Part shown: piece after piece, positions 1 through 13,362 of the stretch
Layout of the letters: every line of letters begins with the position of its first letter
How positions within the stretch are numbered: the first letter of the stretch is position 1
Source of the DNA: Bryum argenteum
Lineage: Eukaryota; Streptophyta; Bryopsida; Bryales; Bryaceae
DNA length: 64,000 bases
Reading direction: 5' to 3'
NCBI GenBank assembly: GCA_037043015.1
Contig: CM073322.1
Span: 34,121,364 to 34,185,363 of the forward strand
Made by a program: the position numbers and the translations under genes
Notes under the pieces: generated by a model
Told to the model about the DNA's origin: nothing
Seen by the model: the letters and a program-made list of their open reading frames with translations, nothing else
Database searches by the model: none

Positions 1-1464
1 GAGTAGGTCAGGTAAGTCAGGTAGAATATATGAATTCAATGTTGTCAGGGCTACTATTTGGATCCACCTTTGACTTTGGAAAGTCAGCGGAGCCTGCTCG
101 TTTCCATGACAACAGGTTTTGTGTTGGAGTTTTGACGTCATATGGGCTTGGGCGTGTGATGATGTTATGGCCGCTACAAGTACCGACTGAACATTGACTG
201 CAAGTTCAGCGTGAAGAAAGCTTACTGAAGGTCATCATTGTGGCAGCACGCAGATTGTAAGGTAAGTAGATACGAGGTAGTTGGAGCTCCTAGAAATTAC
301 AGGTACTCATGTTACAGTCAAAGAATGAAGACTGATGAGCTTGTGTTTGGACATGAGCCACCATCTCAGTATAATCTGCGTGCTGCCACAATGATGGAAT
401 TCTATCCACATCCATCACTTTGGAAACTACTCATTGCGAAAGGCTTGTTCAACGTCACGAGGAATCAGAGAACCTGGGGAACAATCTTGAGGGTTGCTTT
501 AAGCGAAATGAGGCATCTCGTGGATTTGTGACGGTAACATCAATTTCATTAAATCGCCAGGAAGTACAAAAAGAGACAATCTGGAAGGAAGTGAAGATGG
601 TGGGTTCAAGAGTAGAAAGTGGTTTAAGCCAGTGCGATCTGAATTACAAGTGCAGACACACCGTACGGCATGTTGTGTCGCACGCTTAAGTTCCCCTGGC
701 TTACCCACTCCCTACACACCACTGAATGTGGCAATAAGACACTTGTGATATGAACAATTTAAGAATTTTGAGAAAGCAGTCATTTCTAGTTTTCTCCATG
801 TTCCTCACTCCACATCCATGCACATGTGACATCGCCAGTTTAACATAATTGAGGTTCGGTCACAGCTATTCTGGAACATAGAAAGCGTAGTTAGCGGTAT
901 AATTCGATCTCCGGACGTCGCCCACTTCCGCCCCGGATGTGTCGCTTGGTCCCAGGCCTCCGGAGGTGTTGATACGTTGGATGTATTCCACTTCTCCGAA
1001 ATACTCCCTGTCGCGTTAACGTCATCACACGGCTCAATCACATGCAAAACCTCAAGTTCTACAACTTTCTCGAAACTTCACTTCGTCTCCTTAACTTCGT
1101 TAAACAAGCTTACACCCAGTTTGTGAAAATTTGCGTTCCAAGCTCAAATCTAGGAACCCAGTAAAGTGAAATCGAATGTCTTTATTCACAGGACATGAAT
1201 CAATTCTGCTTCAAAACATAGCATACTTAGCATAAACTAACATAGCATACATCATAAACTGAGACACACCTATTAAGATTCATAAATTCTGTCCGAGTAT
1301 AGTGAGAAGTCCATCAGTAGTAATATTAGAAGGAATTCAGGCTGGCTTTATGAGCATTCAAGTCTTTCGGTTTGCACGTAAAACAATATCTGGGGTGAAA
1401 TGTATAGGTTCTTGGGCAACATGTAGTGAAAATGACCTATAGATGAAAGTAGGATAAGATGCAC
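1..1464. other. Left edge, no supported gene
   Basis: Several short open frames exist on both strands but none shows a recognisable domain or a convincing splice pattern. It lies downstream of the minus-strand DUF3455 ORF, so it may hold that gene's 3' end. A candidate acceptor near 1395-1400 on the minus strand is followed by only a short open frame that does not resemble the missing end of the domain. Confidence 0.5.
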
Positions 1465-1908
1465 CTACTTGCTTCCGGAGTTATTGGTAGCTCTGAGGAG
1501 AACCCAAGCAATGCTGTCCTCGTCCACAGTTATCCTGGACACTGGCACGCCTGTCACCAAGCTATATGGCACGCCTTTGGAGGGGAGCGTTTCCCAAGTG
1601 GGCTGACCTCCCAAAGGATCAGGGGTAGGCAAGTAGTAGTGGCGCCCTATCTGCTTCATCTCCTGGTTGAACAGCTTGGCTGTGGCATTGTTACTCACCC
1701 AATCGCTGCCATTAAATCGGTAGTACTGATGCCCCTTCGCAGACAGAAGCAGATGCAGCTCGAATCCTGGCGGCACACTGATGGCATCCGGCACTTGGGG
1801 CGTCTCGAGGCTGCTACGTACCTCCTTCAAGTCCCTGGCAGCTGCAGACGTCAGAAGCAGCAAGAGTACTAAACCAACGATGAACGCCATGATGCCTAGG
1901 TTATACAT
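1465..1908 (-). CDS. Secreted DUF3455-family protein, C-terminus short or in an unseen exon
   Basis: The open frame encodes 147 residues. The start could be Met1 or Met7; from Met7 the sequence MAFIVGLVLLLLLTSAAA is a clear signal peptide, so the product is probably secreted. The mature part has the pattern of the DUF3455 family (PF11937): VPPGFELHLLLSAKGHQYYR, then a conserved GRHYYLPTP segment and GGQPTWE, ending in the IAWVLLRATNNSGS block. Family members normally run on for a further 20-30 residues (a YVQR...GG segment), but this frame stops right after NNSGSK. The stop overlaps a plausible donor (CAA|GTAGGT), so either a second exon exists to the left or the gene has lost its end. The family has no defined biochemical function. 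I am fairly sure of the family and unsure of the 3' structure. Confidence 0.65.
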   Translation of the reverse strand: MYNLGIMAFIVGLVLLLLLTSAAARDLKEVRSSLETPQVPDAISVPPGFELHLLLSAKGHQYYRFNGSDWVSNNATAKLFNQEMKQIGRHYYLPTPDPLGGQPTWETLPSKGVPYSLVTGVPVSRITVDEDSIAWVLLRATNNSGSK

Positions 1909-3861
1909 AGATCTGTTCGATGCTACAACTCAACTTCCATTATACTACGGGTGTGCTCATTTGTATGAAAAAGGACAGCCAGGAACGACAAATTTTGAGT
2001 TATGCACTTTCCAATAATTTATGTTCTTTGTTGAACAGCGCATCCAACATCTGTTATAATTGCATCTTTCCGTTTACCATATGCAAGCATTACTAGCTAC
2101 AAAGGTCGAAATTTTCAATGCTGGGCACCGGCGTAGCCTCCGGAACTCCACAATCCTCGTTATCACGCTGAGAATTTAAATAATATTAAACTCGCACTAA
2201 TTCAATGATATATCCCGGTAAGCAGGGTAATCTTTTGACCTGATGCATAGACATGCATTTCGCACACTAGTTTATAATTTTCAACCCTTAGATTCTGTTT
2301 TGTAGTATCAAGAGGCGAGCATTAAAGTCAACACCCCTGACTTGGTGCAGAATTATGTGAGATGAAGAAGAGTTCGTGGTTGAACTGTTTTGGATGAAGC
2401 TCGAATGAAAGATGAGTTTGTGCCGCAGGCTGGTCGATTAAGCACGTGATTGATGATTGATATTCCTACGGCGTGCTTGGAAGAATGAAGTTCTCTAGAA
2501 CCTTAGGTGGCCATCGAAGTGGACAATACATGGAATAGCATACTGCCATGCTAATCCAGGGCTAGCCATAATGGGGAGAATTGGGCCCGACGGATGTTTG
2601 TAAGCTGCTTAATTGAGAGAAAATAAATTCTAGACTATCATAGCTGGAATCTGTCATGAAGCCACTAAGTGAATCTAATCTCCAACCATAGTTGCTAATT
2701 CTACACGATAAGTGAAGTATCTTCACATTGTAAATTTTGAATAAATTATAACTGAAGATGTTCGTAGCAGTTCAAATAAACTGAGCCTCGGCGCACCTAG
2801 CAGCCCAGTTCCAGGATGAGTATGGGCCTACAGAGGGCATGCTGCCTATGTTCAACTTCGTACTGCTGATGCAGAAATTGTCACTGGATACCGTGGTCTT
2901 TCGAGATTCTCACTGACTTCTGGAACGTACAGTAAAACTTTTGAACCTTTCCACGGTTCCAGCTGCTGCAGGAAACAGAACGAGTTCCATGGGATCAAAA
3001 GCCCAACGATACTACAATGAATGAGGATGATTAAGTCTTTCCGCAGTGTACGGGGAGGACAAACCATGAGAAGCGATTGGTCGAGCCATTTAATAATCTT
3101 AATCATATGCCTTCCACCTGGCTCCTCGAGTCACTCGCACTCTTAACATAAGCGTTGACATGATTATGAGGGAACTTCGCACAAGAGACAAGCAGTCCTC
3201 GAGTTATGAAATGCTCAACCAACTATCGATTGTCGTGCTGTGCACAAGAGACAAGCAGTCCTAGAGTTATGAAATGCTCAACCAACTATCGATTGTCGTG
3301 CTGTGCTGGTGCAAAAAACCAATTATGATATGTGCTACCGTCTCCAATCATTGTTCAAAGGGCACTTCCATGGATAATTGCATCATACGAAATGAAGCTT
3401 AGTAACCGCTCAATGAGCTTGCTACAACAAAATTCGTAAATCTGGAATATAACCATGACCGTGAAGTAACATGACACATACTAAACCTTGTAATATTGAA
3501 CATGCTGACAATTGGTAATGTTAACTTCTCATTTCCAATACTACGTGCTCTTTTGTGTCACATGCTATTGAATAGACAAGGCAAAGGAATCTAGCTAGCA
3601 ATGTGGGCTCCAGGATGTTATTTGTACGATTGATTTTAGCAGTTGTGGTCAGTAACCGTCATCGTAATTCTTGTATATTATGGTCCTTCTAGCCTCAAAA
3701 GGAGCTCAAAATTGAATAGCAAAACTAATCTGCTTCTCTATGCCAAAGTACGAGTAAGAAGCTCATCGAGAATGTTCAGATACTTGACAAGTCCATAAGG
3801 GCTGTGCATTCAAGTTTCCGTCAATATGATACAAGTATACAGCTGCGACAGCCGCCTGATA
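1909..3861. other. Gene-free spacer upstream of DUF3455 ORF and downstream of CHMP7
   Basis: It should hold the promoter of the DUF3455 ORF and the 3' end of the CHMP7-like gene. A 62-base direct repeat lies at 3179-3303. Otherwise only short random frames are present. Confidence 0.5.
3179..3303. repeat. Two-copy tandem duplication, about 62 bp unit
   Basis: The unit beginning CACAAGAGACAAGCAGTCCT is present twice head to tail, at about 3179-3240 and 3241-3303. The copies differ at about one position (CTCGAG versus CTAGAG), which points to a recent duplication. Confidence 0.9.
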
Positions 3862-6800
3862 TCAAGCCAATTCTAGTTCAAGCTTCGCAAATGCTCTTTC
3901 AAGAGAATCGGCAGACTCATTGTCCTTCTGGGCCTTTTCTTCCTTTGCTGAAGCTTCAATCGGCTGGCCAGGCTTCGATGCTTCAGATCGAGGAGATGGC
4001 TGCTTTTCTCTACGAGAAGCTTCTGGAAGATCGTTGATTTCGGTGACGGAGTCCTTGTCCAACTCAGCTTCTAATATCGATAATTCTTCATCAAGCTCCG
4101 CGTCGTCTGCACCCGCATTGAGCGACGCCTCGGCTGTACAGACACATGCCCAATCACAACTCTACCATGACCCCAAAGCCTGCAGATAATCAAGCGACTC
4201 TAACTCTCCACCTTCACTGGTCCAATTAGGCCACGATTTATACTTGATCACTACCAGCCAAACAGAACTATGTACCAAGGGCTCAGACACCTCACGGTCA
4301 CGTACAATCTGTACACACGTGCAACCGAAGAAAACTGAAAAACAGGAGGAGGCGGTACCTAGGGCAGTCTGAGTTTCACGTTGCTGTGAGATGGCTTCAT
4401 CCACCTCATCCAGGCACGTTTGAATCTCAGCCAAGGTAACATGATTCTCTTTGATCGCTTGCACTCCTACTTTCGTGGCGTCAGTAACCTGCATGTCCAA
4501 ATCATTACCTAAGGTAAGGTTTCGTTTTCATTCATAACCATATGTCCAAATCTCAGTATCATGATCATCCAAGTGAAATCCGGTCATCTGGAAGAACGGC
4601 CATATGACTATTTTCCTTACTGGTAAGCATTCTGCACGCACTACAGTGCAAGCACGCTTAACACACCTTTCTTGTTGCTTCCGCATCAGCAATAGCGGTC
4701 AAGACTTCGTCAACTCTGTCCATAAAAGTCTCACATTTCTCCTTGCTAGTCGTTAGCACTTTCAACCGCCGAGCATGGCGAAGAGCCCCTTTCTTATCCC
4801 TAGACTTCAGAGCCAACACCGCTGCGGCTCTTGAGCTGTGAAAATACCACCAAGATTCCTCTCAAATTCACTTGAGAAAAAGGAAGGCAACAGTAGTAAG
4901 TTTTTAGCATTTACTTGAAGTCAAATCATGGTTAGATACGTATCCAGTACTGTTCGTTCATTGTCGCATCCAACTTCCACTGTACCTTAGTCTCTCCGAG
5001 ATAACTCTGTCCAAGCTAGATATCCTACTCGTCACAATGGGTGTGACCTTGAGCATGGAGCTGAATGAAAACGAAAATCTACCTTTCGCTTCTTGCTTAT
5101 GGTAAGAGGCAGGCAGTATTAAAAGCATTACACCTAGAAGCGATATCTAACCTTGCAGCTCGAGTATTCAGGATGTTTGATTGCTGCTGCAACCTTTCCG
5201 AGGTCCAATATAAGCGCAGCACATGTGTGTCAAGATCTATGACAGCTGGGACATACTCATCCTCAAGAGTAATTTTGATTCCCTGCAATGAAAGCTCAAC
5301 AACATCGTGATGCGAACGGAGGGGCAAGCACACAGAGCGCTGTCAGAAGCACCATGCTCCCCCACCACGGAAACCTACACAATCCGCTCTTGAGTTGATT
5401 TGTGATGTTGTCATTTTCATGAATTCTTGCAAAAGATACCTACTACTACTTAATTTCGATCGTTATTGAATAAATAGACAGCGCATACCTCAATATTTTC
5501 CTTCCCGTCCAATTTCATGTAGCAAGCTTTGCCTTGATTCATCAGCATCGCCATGAGTATATCTGCAGTCTCAAAAGAACCGCAGAGCTCTCGGAACCGC
5601 GTCATGGTGACTACAGCTACATGCCTCCACTCAGATTCTGACAACGCCTTGATTACCAGAGCGCTGCGTTCCTGATAAAGAAACGGCCCGCTAGAAATCA
5701 TACGTTCTAGTTCGGGATAGTTTACCAATCAAAGCAAAGAAAGAAATAGACGTGGAAGTGCTTTATAATAATACAATGACGATCCAATAACCTCGACAGT
5801 TTGAAATCAAGGCCTAAAAGGAAGCGTACCTGGAGTAGGGTTTTGACAATCAGCATATCAGACAGTCCAGTTTCCGCTTGAACTCCAGCTGGTGCACCAC
5901 GGACTTGGCTACCCACCCATGTAATAACCTGCTTGAAAACTGAACCAGTATACTGTGCAAGCGTGGCCTGAGGTCGCATCAACTCTTCCTTTGTTTGAAG
6001 CTCCCCGGATTTACGCATCTCAGTCTGGGATAGAAGGAAAAACTCTCAGATTCTCAAACCAGTACTACTCACACCGCTTTAAATGCAGAGCTGGGGTCAA
6101 GAAACTTGCGATATCCTAGAAAAATTCCTGCCTCCATATCACCTCTGTTGTTAAAAATGAGCATCACAACAATCCTAAGACCAAACATGAGCCTTGACAG
6201 ATGGCACTATCATGACTCCTACAAATACTGGTTTCAGCCTACCCCTTTGTAACGGACAAGACACTTGTCATCTCAAAGGGGTCATACATGCCATGGATCA
6301 TATATGCTAGTTATCAAACCTCAATAAAACCCAAAAACCCATTCTCTTCTCCGAATCGTCACAAAATGATAGGAAATCTCCTCCGTATATTTTCAAACCA
6401 AGTCTCACTGAGAAAGGAGAAATCACAGTCAAGACCTCTCACTGCCTAAACCTGCAGTCTCGAATATAATTAATGAACTTCAGCTGCTAGTTAATCTCAT
6501 TAAGAAAGTAAGGGTCGAATAGAACTATACCAGAACGGTAGAAATCCCTAGTGGCGATATTCCTTCACGAAGAAACCAGAGATGCTGGACCTGGAAGAAA
6601 AGCAGCAATTACTTGATCGGCGATCGAGCAATCAAACAACGGCGCAGCCGAAAAGTTGACACGACAGAATTGGTGAGATACAAATTCAAATCCTCACTAA
6701 CTTGTGTGGGGTCGATTGCCACAAGGCCAAGATGGCGCGCACTCTTCACCACCAAAGATTTCCAGAATTGCAGGCGATTCTCCCAATCCGTTCGTTGTCC

Positions 6801-6911
6801 GGTGAAAGCCTTGTAGCGAGCTCGGACCACCACCTCATCGTCCCAGTCCGGCACCTCCGCCCTGAGGAATGCCGCTAGCGGCGACTCGCGCCTCTCCTTT
6901 GCCAGCACCAT
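3862..6911 (-). CDS. CHMP7: CHMP7-like SNF7-family ESCRT-III protein
   Basis: A multi-exon minus-strand gene. Exon 1 (6911-6702) starts at an ATG giving MVLAKERRESPLAAFL and carries the family motif VPDWDDEVV...WENRLQFWK. Exon 2 (6590-6531) encodes QHLWFLREGISPL. Further coding blocks lie at about 6160-6075, 6024-5830, 5706-5489, 5330-5100, 4840-4670 and 4500-4370. The last exon (about 4140-3862) is acidic and ends in FAKLELELA. The 4.8-4.4 kb blocks are the Snf7 helical region (KVGVQAIKENHVTLAEIQTCLDEVDEAI, split across the text by introns in the genome). CHMP7 is the ESCRT-III-like adaptor known for nuclear-envelope sealing and for recruiting CHMP4. The gene is divergent from the Rab escort protein gene, with about 615 bases between start codons. 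Two internal junctions, exon 2 to the next block and about 5830 to 5706, do not resolve in phase with the splice sites I chose, so the exact exon set there is uncertain. The identity is not. Confidence 0.82.
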
Positions 6912-7525
6912 TGCCACACCTCCGCTACTCTACAGACACGTTACCACCTCATCTCGTGACTTCGTTGTTACAATGCAATCAACAGCGCAACAGAAACTAT
7001 GAAGCTAAGGTGACACGCCACTCCATCATCACGGCACCTTCACCGGCTTCAGCAAGTCTCAGTTTCTTGATTCTCACACCAATTCGCAACTGGGACATAA
7101 CTTCAGTGATCGGTTCTCATATGCCGACGTCTCTCTCACTGGATCCACCGTCAGGAGCAGTTCTTCCTCTTCCTCACACATGATCTTGCATCACGGTCAC
7201 GAATCTATTCTAAAACATCCTGTTATAAATTAGGTCAGAAACAGGGTCTCAACGAAGGTGATACCAAGGTGGAGTAAGAAGATTGATAGATACCTTTATA
7301 TTTCTGACGTGGCAGTGAAAACTGCATACGTGGCAACAAGTTCTGCTTGACTCTTCGTGCTCATCTCGGAAAATCGAGTGGTGAATTTCAAGTGCGGATC
7401 GATACAATTTCGATCTAGTTGGTGAGGAGTACGCAATCTAGTATTGCAGAATGCAGTAGTTGCGATTGGGTGTGTGGGACAGATCTTCGAATGCATTTGA
7501 TGCTTGGATTGAAGAACGAAGCAGA
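6912..7525. promoter_or_regulatory. Divergent promoter region between CHMP7-like and REP genes
   Basis: About 614 bases separate the two opposite-facing start codons, so both 5' UTRs and core promoters must lie here. No clear TATA box is seen. The stretch has no coding sequence of its own that I can support. Confidence 0.55.
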
Positions 7526-10500
7526 ATGATAGAGCCGAGCACGTTTGATGCGATCGTGATAGGCACTGGGCTTCCGGAGTCCATTCTAGCGGCTGCCATC
7601 GCGTCAGCGGGGAAGACGGTGTTGCATCTGGATGCTTACGAGGGTTATTTGTCGCCCTGGGCATCACTCTCGTTCTCGCAGTTGAGCTCGTTCGAAGGAC
7701 ATTTGCCTAAACCTACTCTTTCTTTAGAGGATGAGGAGGAACTCAATTTCCCCCCTGTGGACGCTGATTATACTCTTCTGGAGGTCAAGAATGCACCTCC
7801 GTTGTACTCTGCCGTCAAATTGTCAACTTCGCATGATGAAGCGGTGCTTGGGCGGCTCAATCGTTACAGCTTGGATCTGGCAGGTGTCGGTTCTTTTCCT
7901 TTTGACACCACCTAGAGCAGTGATTTGTACCAAGTCTCGAAATTTGTCAAGAAAGAGTTCTTCATGAGGGCGTGGTGTTGATGTTTTGTAGGACCCAAGG
8001 TTGTTTTCTGTGCTGGGCCTCTAGTGGAGGCACTCATCAAAGCGCAAGCAGATCATCATGTCAGATTCAAGGCAGTTGAAGCAAGTTTCATCTGGAGGTA
8101 TAGCTTGGCATTGTCGATTCATGTGCTTGATTCAAGGCTCTTTAGGGTTTTTCATTGATTTTTCCTTCGGTGGCATGTGCACGCTGTAAATTTCTATTAG
8201 AGCTGAAGAGGCAGCTAATCATCTGCCTTCATATTTAAAACATGCGTATGAAGGTCGTTTAGGTAGGATGGACTCGTAGAAGGCAAAAGAAGTGCATCAT
8301 GAAAGTAGTGTGAGTAGCATGTTCTAAAATTACATGTCGGAGTTTGTCGCTACAGAGATGGTAAAATGAACGCTGTTCCAGCATCCCGAGCTGATATTTT
8401 TCGAGACAAGACGTTGAGTCTCTCGGACAAGCGATTTTTGATGCGGTTTTTCAAGCTCGTAACCGATTATACAGAAAATGGGGATGGAGAATTGGCAGCC
8501 GAGGACCTTGACAGGCCCTTTGAGGAGCTTCTTCGGAGGCAACAACTACCGATTTCCATTCAAGAGTATGTCGATTCTGCCTTTTCTCTCGTTATAAATT
8601 CTCGTATGTTACTACTATTGTATGTGAGCGACCAAATGTGGCGGAGTTTATGTTTCTCTCAAGCCGGGTATGTGGAGGCAGAATGGGAGTCTTTTTTATT
8701 TTAACTTTTCTTTGCTCTTTTGCTCGTCAGAATCATCCTGTATGCTATTGCATTGGTCGATGACGATCAGGATCAAAGTGCAGATGCAGCAACCTTGCTC
8801 TCAACGAACGATGGGCTGCAGACCTTGGCACTTTATCTGGCCTCGGCAAACAGGTAAGGCATTTGTATTAGATTGGACATGTTCCACATTTTTATTTGCA
8901 AAACACATGAGCATCGCTTTCTTGTCGGACTACTCTGAGTTTTCTCGTTCTCATATTTCAGGTTCCCAGATGCTCCAGGTGCTTTTTTGTATCCCATGTA
9001 CGGGCATGGAGATTTGCCGCAGGCCTTCTGTCGTTGTGCCGCTGTGCGCGGAGCTATCTATGTACGTAAACTGCTCACTCGTTGAAGAGAGGATTGCTTT
9101 CTCCTTCAAAGGGCGTTCATCTTTTACTAAATTGCGCTAGGATTTATGAGCATCGTGGCGCTGCCACATTGAATGTGTGTTCATATCGCAAAACCTGCCA
9201 GCGCTTATTGCAAATTCATAAAATTCTGGACCTTGTCTTCCAGGTACTGCGAATGCCAATTGTGAACCTCCTTCTTGACAAGGTACTCTATCTGATCATA
9301 TTGTATGTAAATTTGTCTGTGTTTATATTGAAACGTCTTCAATCTGAAATAGTATTTCCACTTCAATTGCATCTGTGTCTATGACCCTAGCACTTCAAAG
9401 TTGTGACCTAGGTCCCACTGCTGATGGTCATGGTGGACTGTGCAGGAAAGTGGGGATTGTAAAGGCTTAAAGATAGCAACAGGGCAGGTACTTTTTAGTG
9501 ATAAGGTTATTGCCAGTCCTACCTTCTGTGTGGAGAACTCTGCAACACCAGATTCTTCGCCAACGACGACTTCTAGCATTGGAGATGCAGAGAAAAGTGC
9601 TCACACACGTTCCTCTGAAGTTCCAAACACGTCTTCTGAAGGCCAAGATCTGACAAAAGTGGCCCGATGCCTTTGCATTACAGACCAATCACTGCAACCT
9701 GGATTAAGCACTGTCCTCGTCATTTTTCCTCCCAATTGTGCGTCCCCTCACATTGCAACAACTCTAAGCATTTTACCGGAGATTGACTGAATCACATCGA
9801 CTGTTTGTTATCGAATTGACTAAATATTCACATTCTTCACATGCAAATTCACTAGCAGGCACAGCCTCATTAGCTGTCATTGCCGAGCTGATTATACGGA
9901 ATATTTGTGCAGCTCTTAATGGACGGAAGTCACAGGTTGTACGGGCACTGCAGCTGGGATCAACGTCTGATATCTGTCCTGATGGCAAGTGAGTTCGCAT
10001 GCACTTCAGAGTAACCTCTGTTTCTACACTCAAGCTTGCCAAGCGAAAATTTCGATGATGTCGTAGTTACTTGTACGGTTGCTTTAACCTAGTTTAAGTG
10101 ATGACATGGGATCTTGCACTTGGTTATCAAAGCTCAGAGGATAGTAAGCATGTTGATCTTCATCATAGAAAGTTCCATCAACCTTTTTCATGTTTTAAGT
10201 TTTGACCGTTTAGGCGCTACATTTTTAGTTTCGTTGCGACGATGCCGAAGAGTGGTAACAACTCCTCTCAAATTGGTTCTCTTATTCGATTTGTTTAAGG
10301 CTTATCTAATTAATGTGTTCTGAATAATATCTCATTTGTGGATGACCGCGGATTCAGATTCATTGTGCAACTCTCAGTGAAGTGTTCAGACGGAATGGAA
10401 GCAGAAGAAACCCTGCAAGCCGTTAAAGCATCGTTGTTTCGGGAGGACGAGTCTGAATCAGATGGAGAGTTGGTCAAACCAAAGTTGCTATGGTCCTTCT

Positions 10501-11127
10501 TCCTCGTCCAGGAAGTTTCAAATCCATCTCAGGTAACTTGGCATCGAAATAAGCTCCTATATTTTGTAGGATCCGGTCTCGTTTACATTGTTGACGATTC
10601 CAATGCTTATGATCATAATTTCCTCCATGAGCAGGCCATAAGAGGATTGAAGATGTGCGTCATGCCGGACGGAACTATTGATTACCGCAGCATGATGAAA
10701 TGCACTGAGACGGTACGAAATTTACAGAATTTTCCTGCAGATGCATGTGCATGTACCTAAAGAGTATTAGCAATGTCTCGAGCACATTGGTGTCAATCTT
10801 CAGTATTCTCTTGCATTGTAACGAAAATCTTTTCAGCTATTGTTCATATCTCATTTGGAGTTTCTCCATTGTTCGACTGGATAGGATCATGTCGCAGCGA
10901 CATCAATCTGATATGTTCTGAGTACATAAAACAGGAGAGGGCTATCGTTACCTGGTTGGGCACAATATCCAGTGTTCTTGTATTCTGGTGTGGCATTAAT
11001 ACTCAGCATTTTTGTCCGGCAGATCTTCCGTGAACTCTATCCAGAGATTGAGTTTTTTCCGAAGCTACCAGCTACCTCTACAAGCGAGCAAGGAGATGAA
11101 GACGCAGATGAGATAGCTGAGCTTTGA
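7526..11127 (+). CDS. REP: Rab escort protein (REP), Rab geranylgeranyltransferase accessory subunit
   Basis: Eleven exons join in phase to a 553-residue protein, close to the usual plant REP length: 7526-7883, 7992-8097, 8356-8565, 8731-8853, 8962-9061, 9244-9282, 9446-9737, 9913-9988, 10358-10532, 10635-10712 and 11023-11127. The start ATG gives [19 protein letters not shown], the GDI/REP FAD-like GxGxxES motif. Later blocks match the family: [32 protein letters not shown] (the Rab-binding platform), [22 protein letters not shown] and [12 protein letters not shown] presents newly made Rab GTPases to the geranylgeranyl transferase in the cytosol, so they can be lipid-anchored. Exon 6 is only 39 bases. 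The acidic tail ([13 protein letters not shown]) is not conserved. The identity is firm; the 10533-10634 intron is the least certain junction, because that stretch is also open in frame. Confidence 0.9.
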
Positions 11128-13362
11128 TTGTAGGTACAAGCATCCTTTTTGGCTGCGAATAGTCTATGAAATTTATTCCCAGAACGTCATTTCGATTGCA
11201 AGACAGCGAGGGCAAGAGGTACTTTTTGAGCTCCTAGTACAGTTGTAAAATTAGAGTACCTGGCAGCATCACATGCTATACTTTACGGGATAAAGATTGA
11301 TGTGACTCTGGTTTTAATTACCAAGTCAATCCTCGGAGCCATATTGAAGACATTTCATTTTCATATTCGAAATCAACGTGCCTGTGAAGATTGGCCAGCC
11401 GCTGAGTTCCAGATTAGGAGACTTCTCGCTGTGAATGCGGAAAGGTTCACACTGGATTTAATTTCGAAGATCCTGGATCCGTGTTGTCTGTAGCTGCGCT
11501 CTTTCTTATATGATCTTTCTTGGATGATCCGTGTTGACGTTTCGTTTAGTGGTGTATCATAGTACTTGAATATCACGTGACTAAATGGTGGATTCCTTGC
11601 GACCTTCATGGTTGCTTCACTTGCTCCAACAATGAAATGAACGGTAGTTCTCTGTTGAGGTCAATTGCGCCTGCATGTGTATTCTATCTGCATTCGTTCG
11701 AATTGTGCTCGGTCATTGTTACTATCGGAGAATGTTCGAAATAGATCTTATCATCTACAAGGTATGTATTAGAAGATAGTTCTCTTAATGAATTTGATAC
11801 ATGGACGTGCCTAGGACAGCCTACAGCCAAGGACATCCACTGAAATCGCCAGGAAGTAATACCACTCTGCATACATCGGGAATTAATTGCAGAACTTACG
11901 GAACCTTTCAATCTGATCAATTGAAACAGTCAAGTTGATCACTCCATCAAATAAAATTGAAACTACGTAGTCTATTATATAAGGCAAGTTGTTTGTTCAT
12001 TTGTGTGTGTGTGATGTGATTATGATCTTGGGCACCGCCATGGGAACAAACTAGTAGATGCATTCACATTGTCCTACAAGATTGCGTAAACCGAAGCATT
12101 GAGCAGCTCTCAAACACTACGTTATGTGTATATATAATAACTTAACAATGTGCCTAGTCTGATGTAGAGGTTAACCTTGCAAAAAACAATCCCCTACTGG
12201 GTAATATGAACATTGGTAGTGGTAAGAAATCTCTTGATGCTGAGTTGTAAGTGCATCGCTAGTGCGACTCATGAGGCCCACAAACAACACCTGCAGGTAG
12301 CACCTCAATTTTCTCGACCCAACGCGATCGTCAACACTCACGTTATTTTCCCATCTTACACCAACCAGCTTCGGGTCTGGTCAAATTTACCTCACTTGAC
12401 GTGAGTTCTCGCTCTTCCTGTAACAAGCAAGATGACAAACCCGTGTTTGTTGTGTTCCGCGTGAAAATCATTGCTTTCATGTACAATTTTGTTTGACGGT
12501 CCAATAGAAGTTCAAGAAGCCGTCGCTTGGAGAGAGCCATTCCGGGGCAGCATTGAGGAGGATTCTTATAGACCACTCCCGGCACCTGGAGGCTCACTGG
12601 AAAGCTCTAACGTAGTGTTTGAGAGCTGCTCAATGCTTCGGTTTACGCAATCTGGTAGGACAATGAATTTGCCAACAGTGGCGCTGCCATGGTATGTCGG
12701 CTAGGAGGACGGCCGATATCCGAAGCCATGCCATGCTTGACCGCCTCGCCTCCACGCGTACGTTAACAATACACTTCGACCAATAATGGACACAAGCACA
12801 AGCACCGTAACAATCCCCACACTCGTTCCTGTGCCGGCCGCGTGGCTGCCGTACCGCGTTTTCAGCCTTACAAGGTTGCCGCCCGTTCCCACTTGCCTCT
12901 CCTCATTCTTGCAAGCGCTCCCATGCCCAGCCAGTGAGAACTAGAAATCTACTGTTCAATCTCCTTCCGACCTCTGACAACCGGCGTGCGGGCAGTCGGA
13001 GTCTCGGAGACCGTGACGATTTCCTTACAGTACATTACACTTTTGTACTGTCCAATCCTCCGAATATTTCACCTTTCGTTGAATAGTCACGTGCGTTGCT
13101 GTTCCTCACTATGAACCACCAGTTCACCCACCTTTCTGCCAGCTTCAGGGTTACTCTCCACTTCCCTACTTCTCCCTAGGAGAGTAGGAGACTCCGTCTA
13201 CTACAGTACCTCACCTCGTTTTACCCGGGCCCAAGTTCCTGAGTGGTGCCATGCTATTCGCCGAGATCAAGCAGGATGTACTGTACATCTGAAGGTTCAA
13301 AAGGCTTGAAGCGACCTTGTTGTGGATGAATGCTGGAAGTCGTGCCAGCCACTGTACGCTCA
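11128..13362. other. Intergenic, no supported gene
   Basis: It holds the 3' flank of REP and a GC-richer stretch at about 12300-13350. A minus-strand frame at 12701-12892 encodes a hydrophobic segment followed by a basic, Gly-rich tail, but it has no ATG and no match I recognise. Confidence 0.45.

Noticed and set aside
12701..12892. Minus-strand 63-codon frame with a hydrophobic segment
   Set aside because: It has no ATG in frame and no recognisable family; the GC-rich context produces open frames easily.
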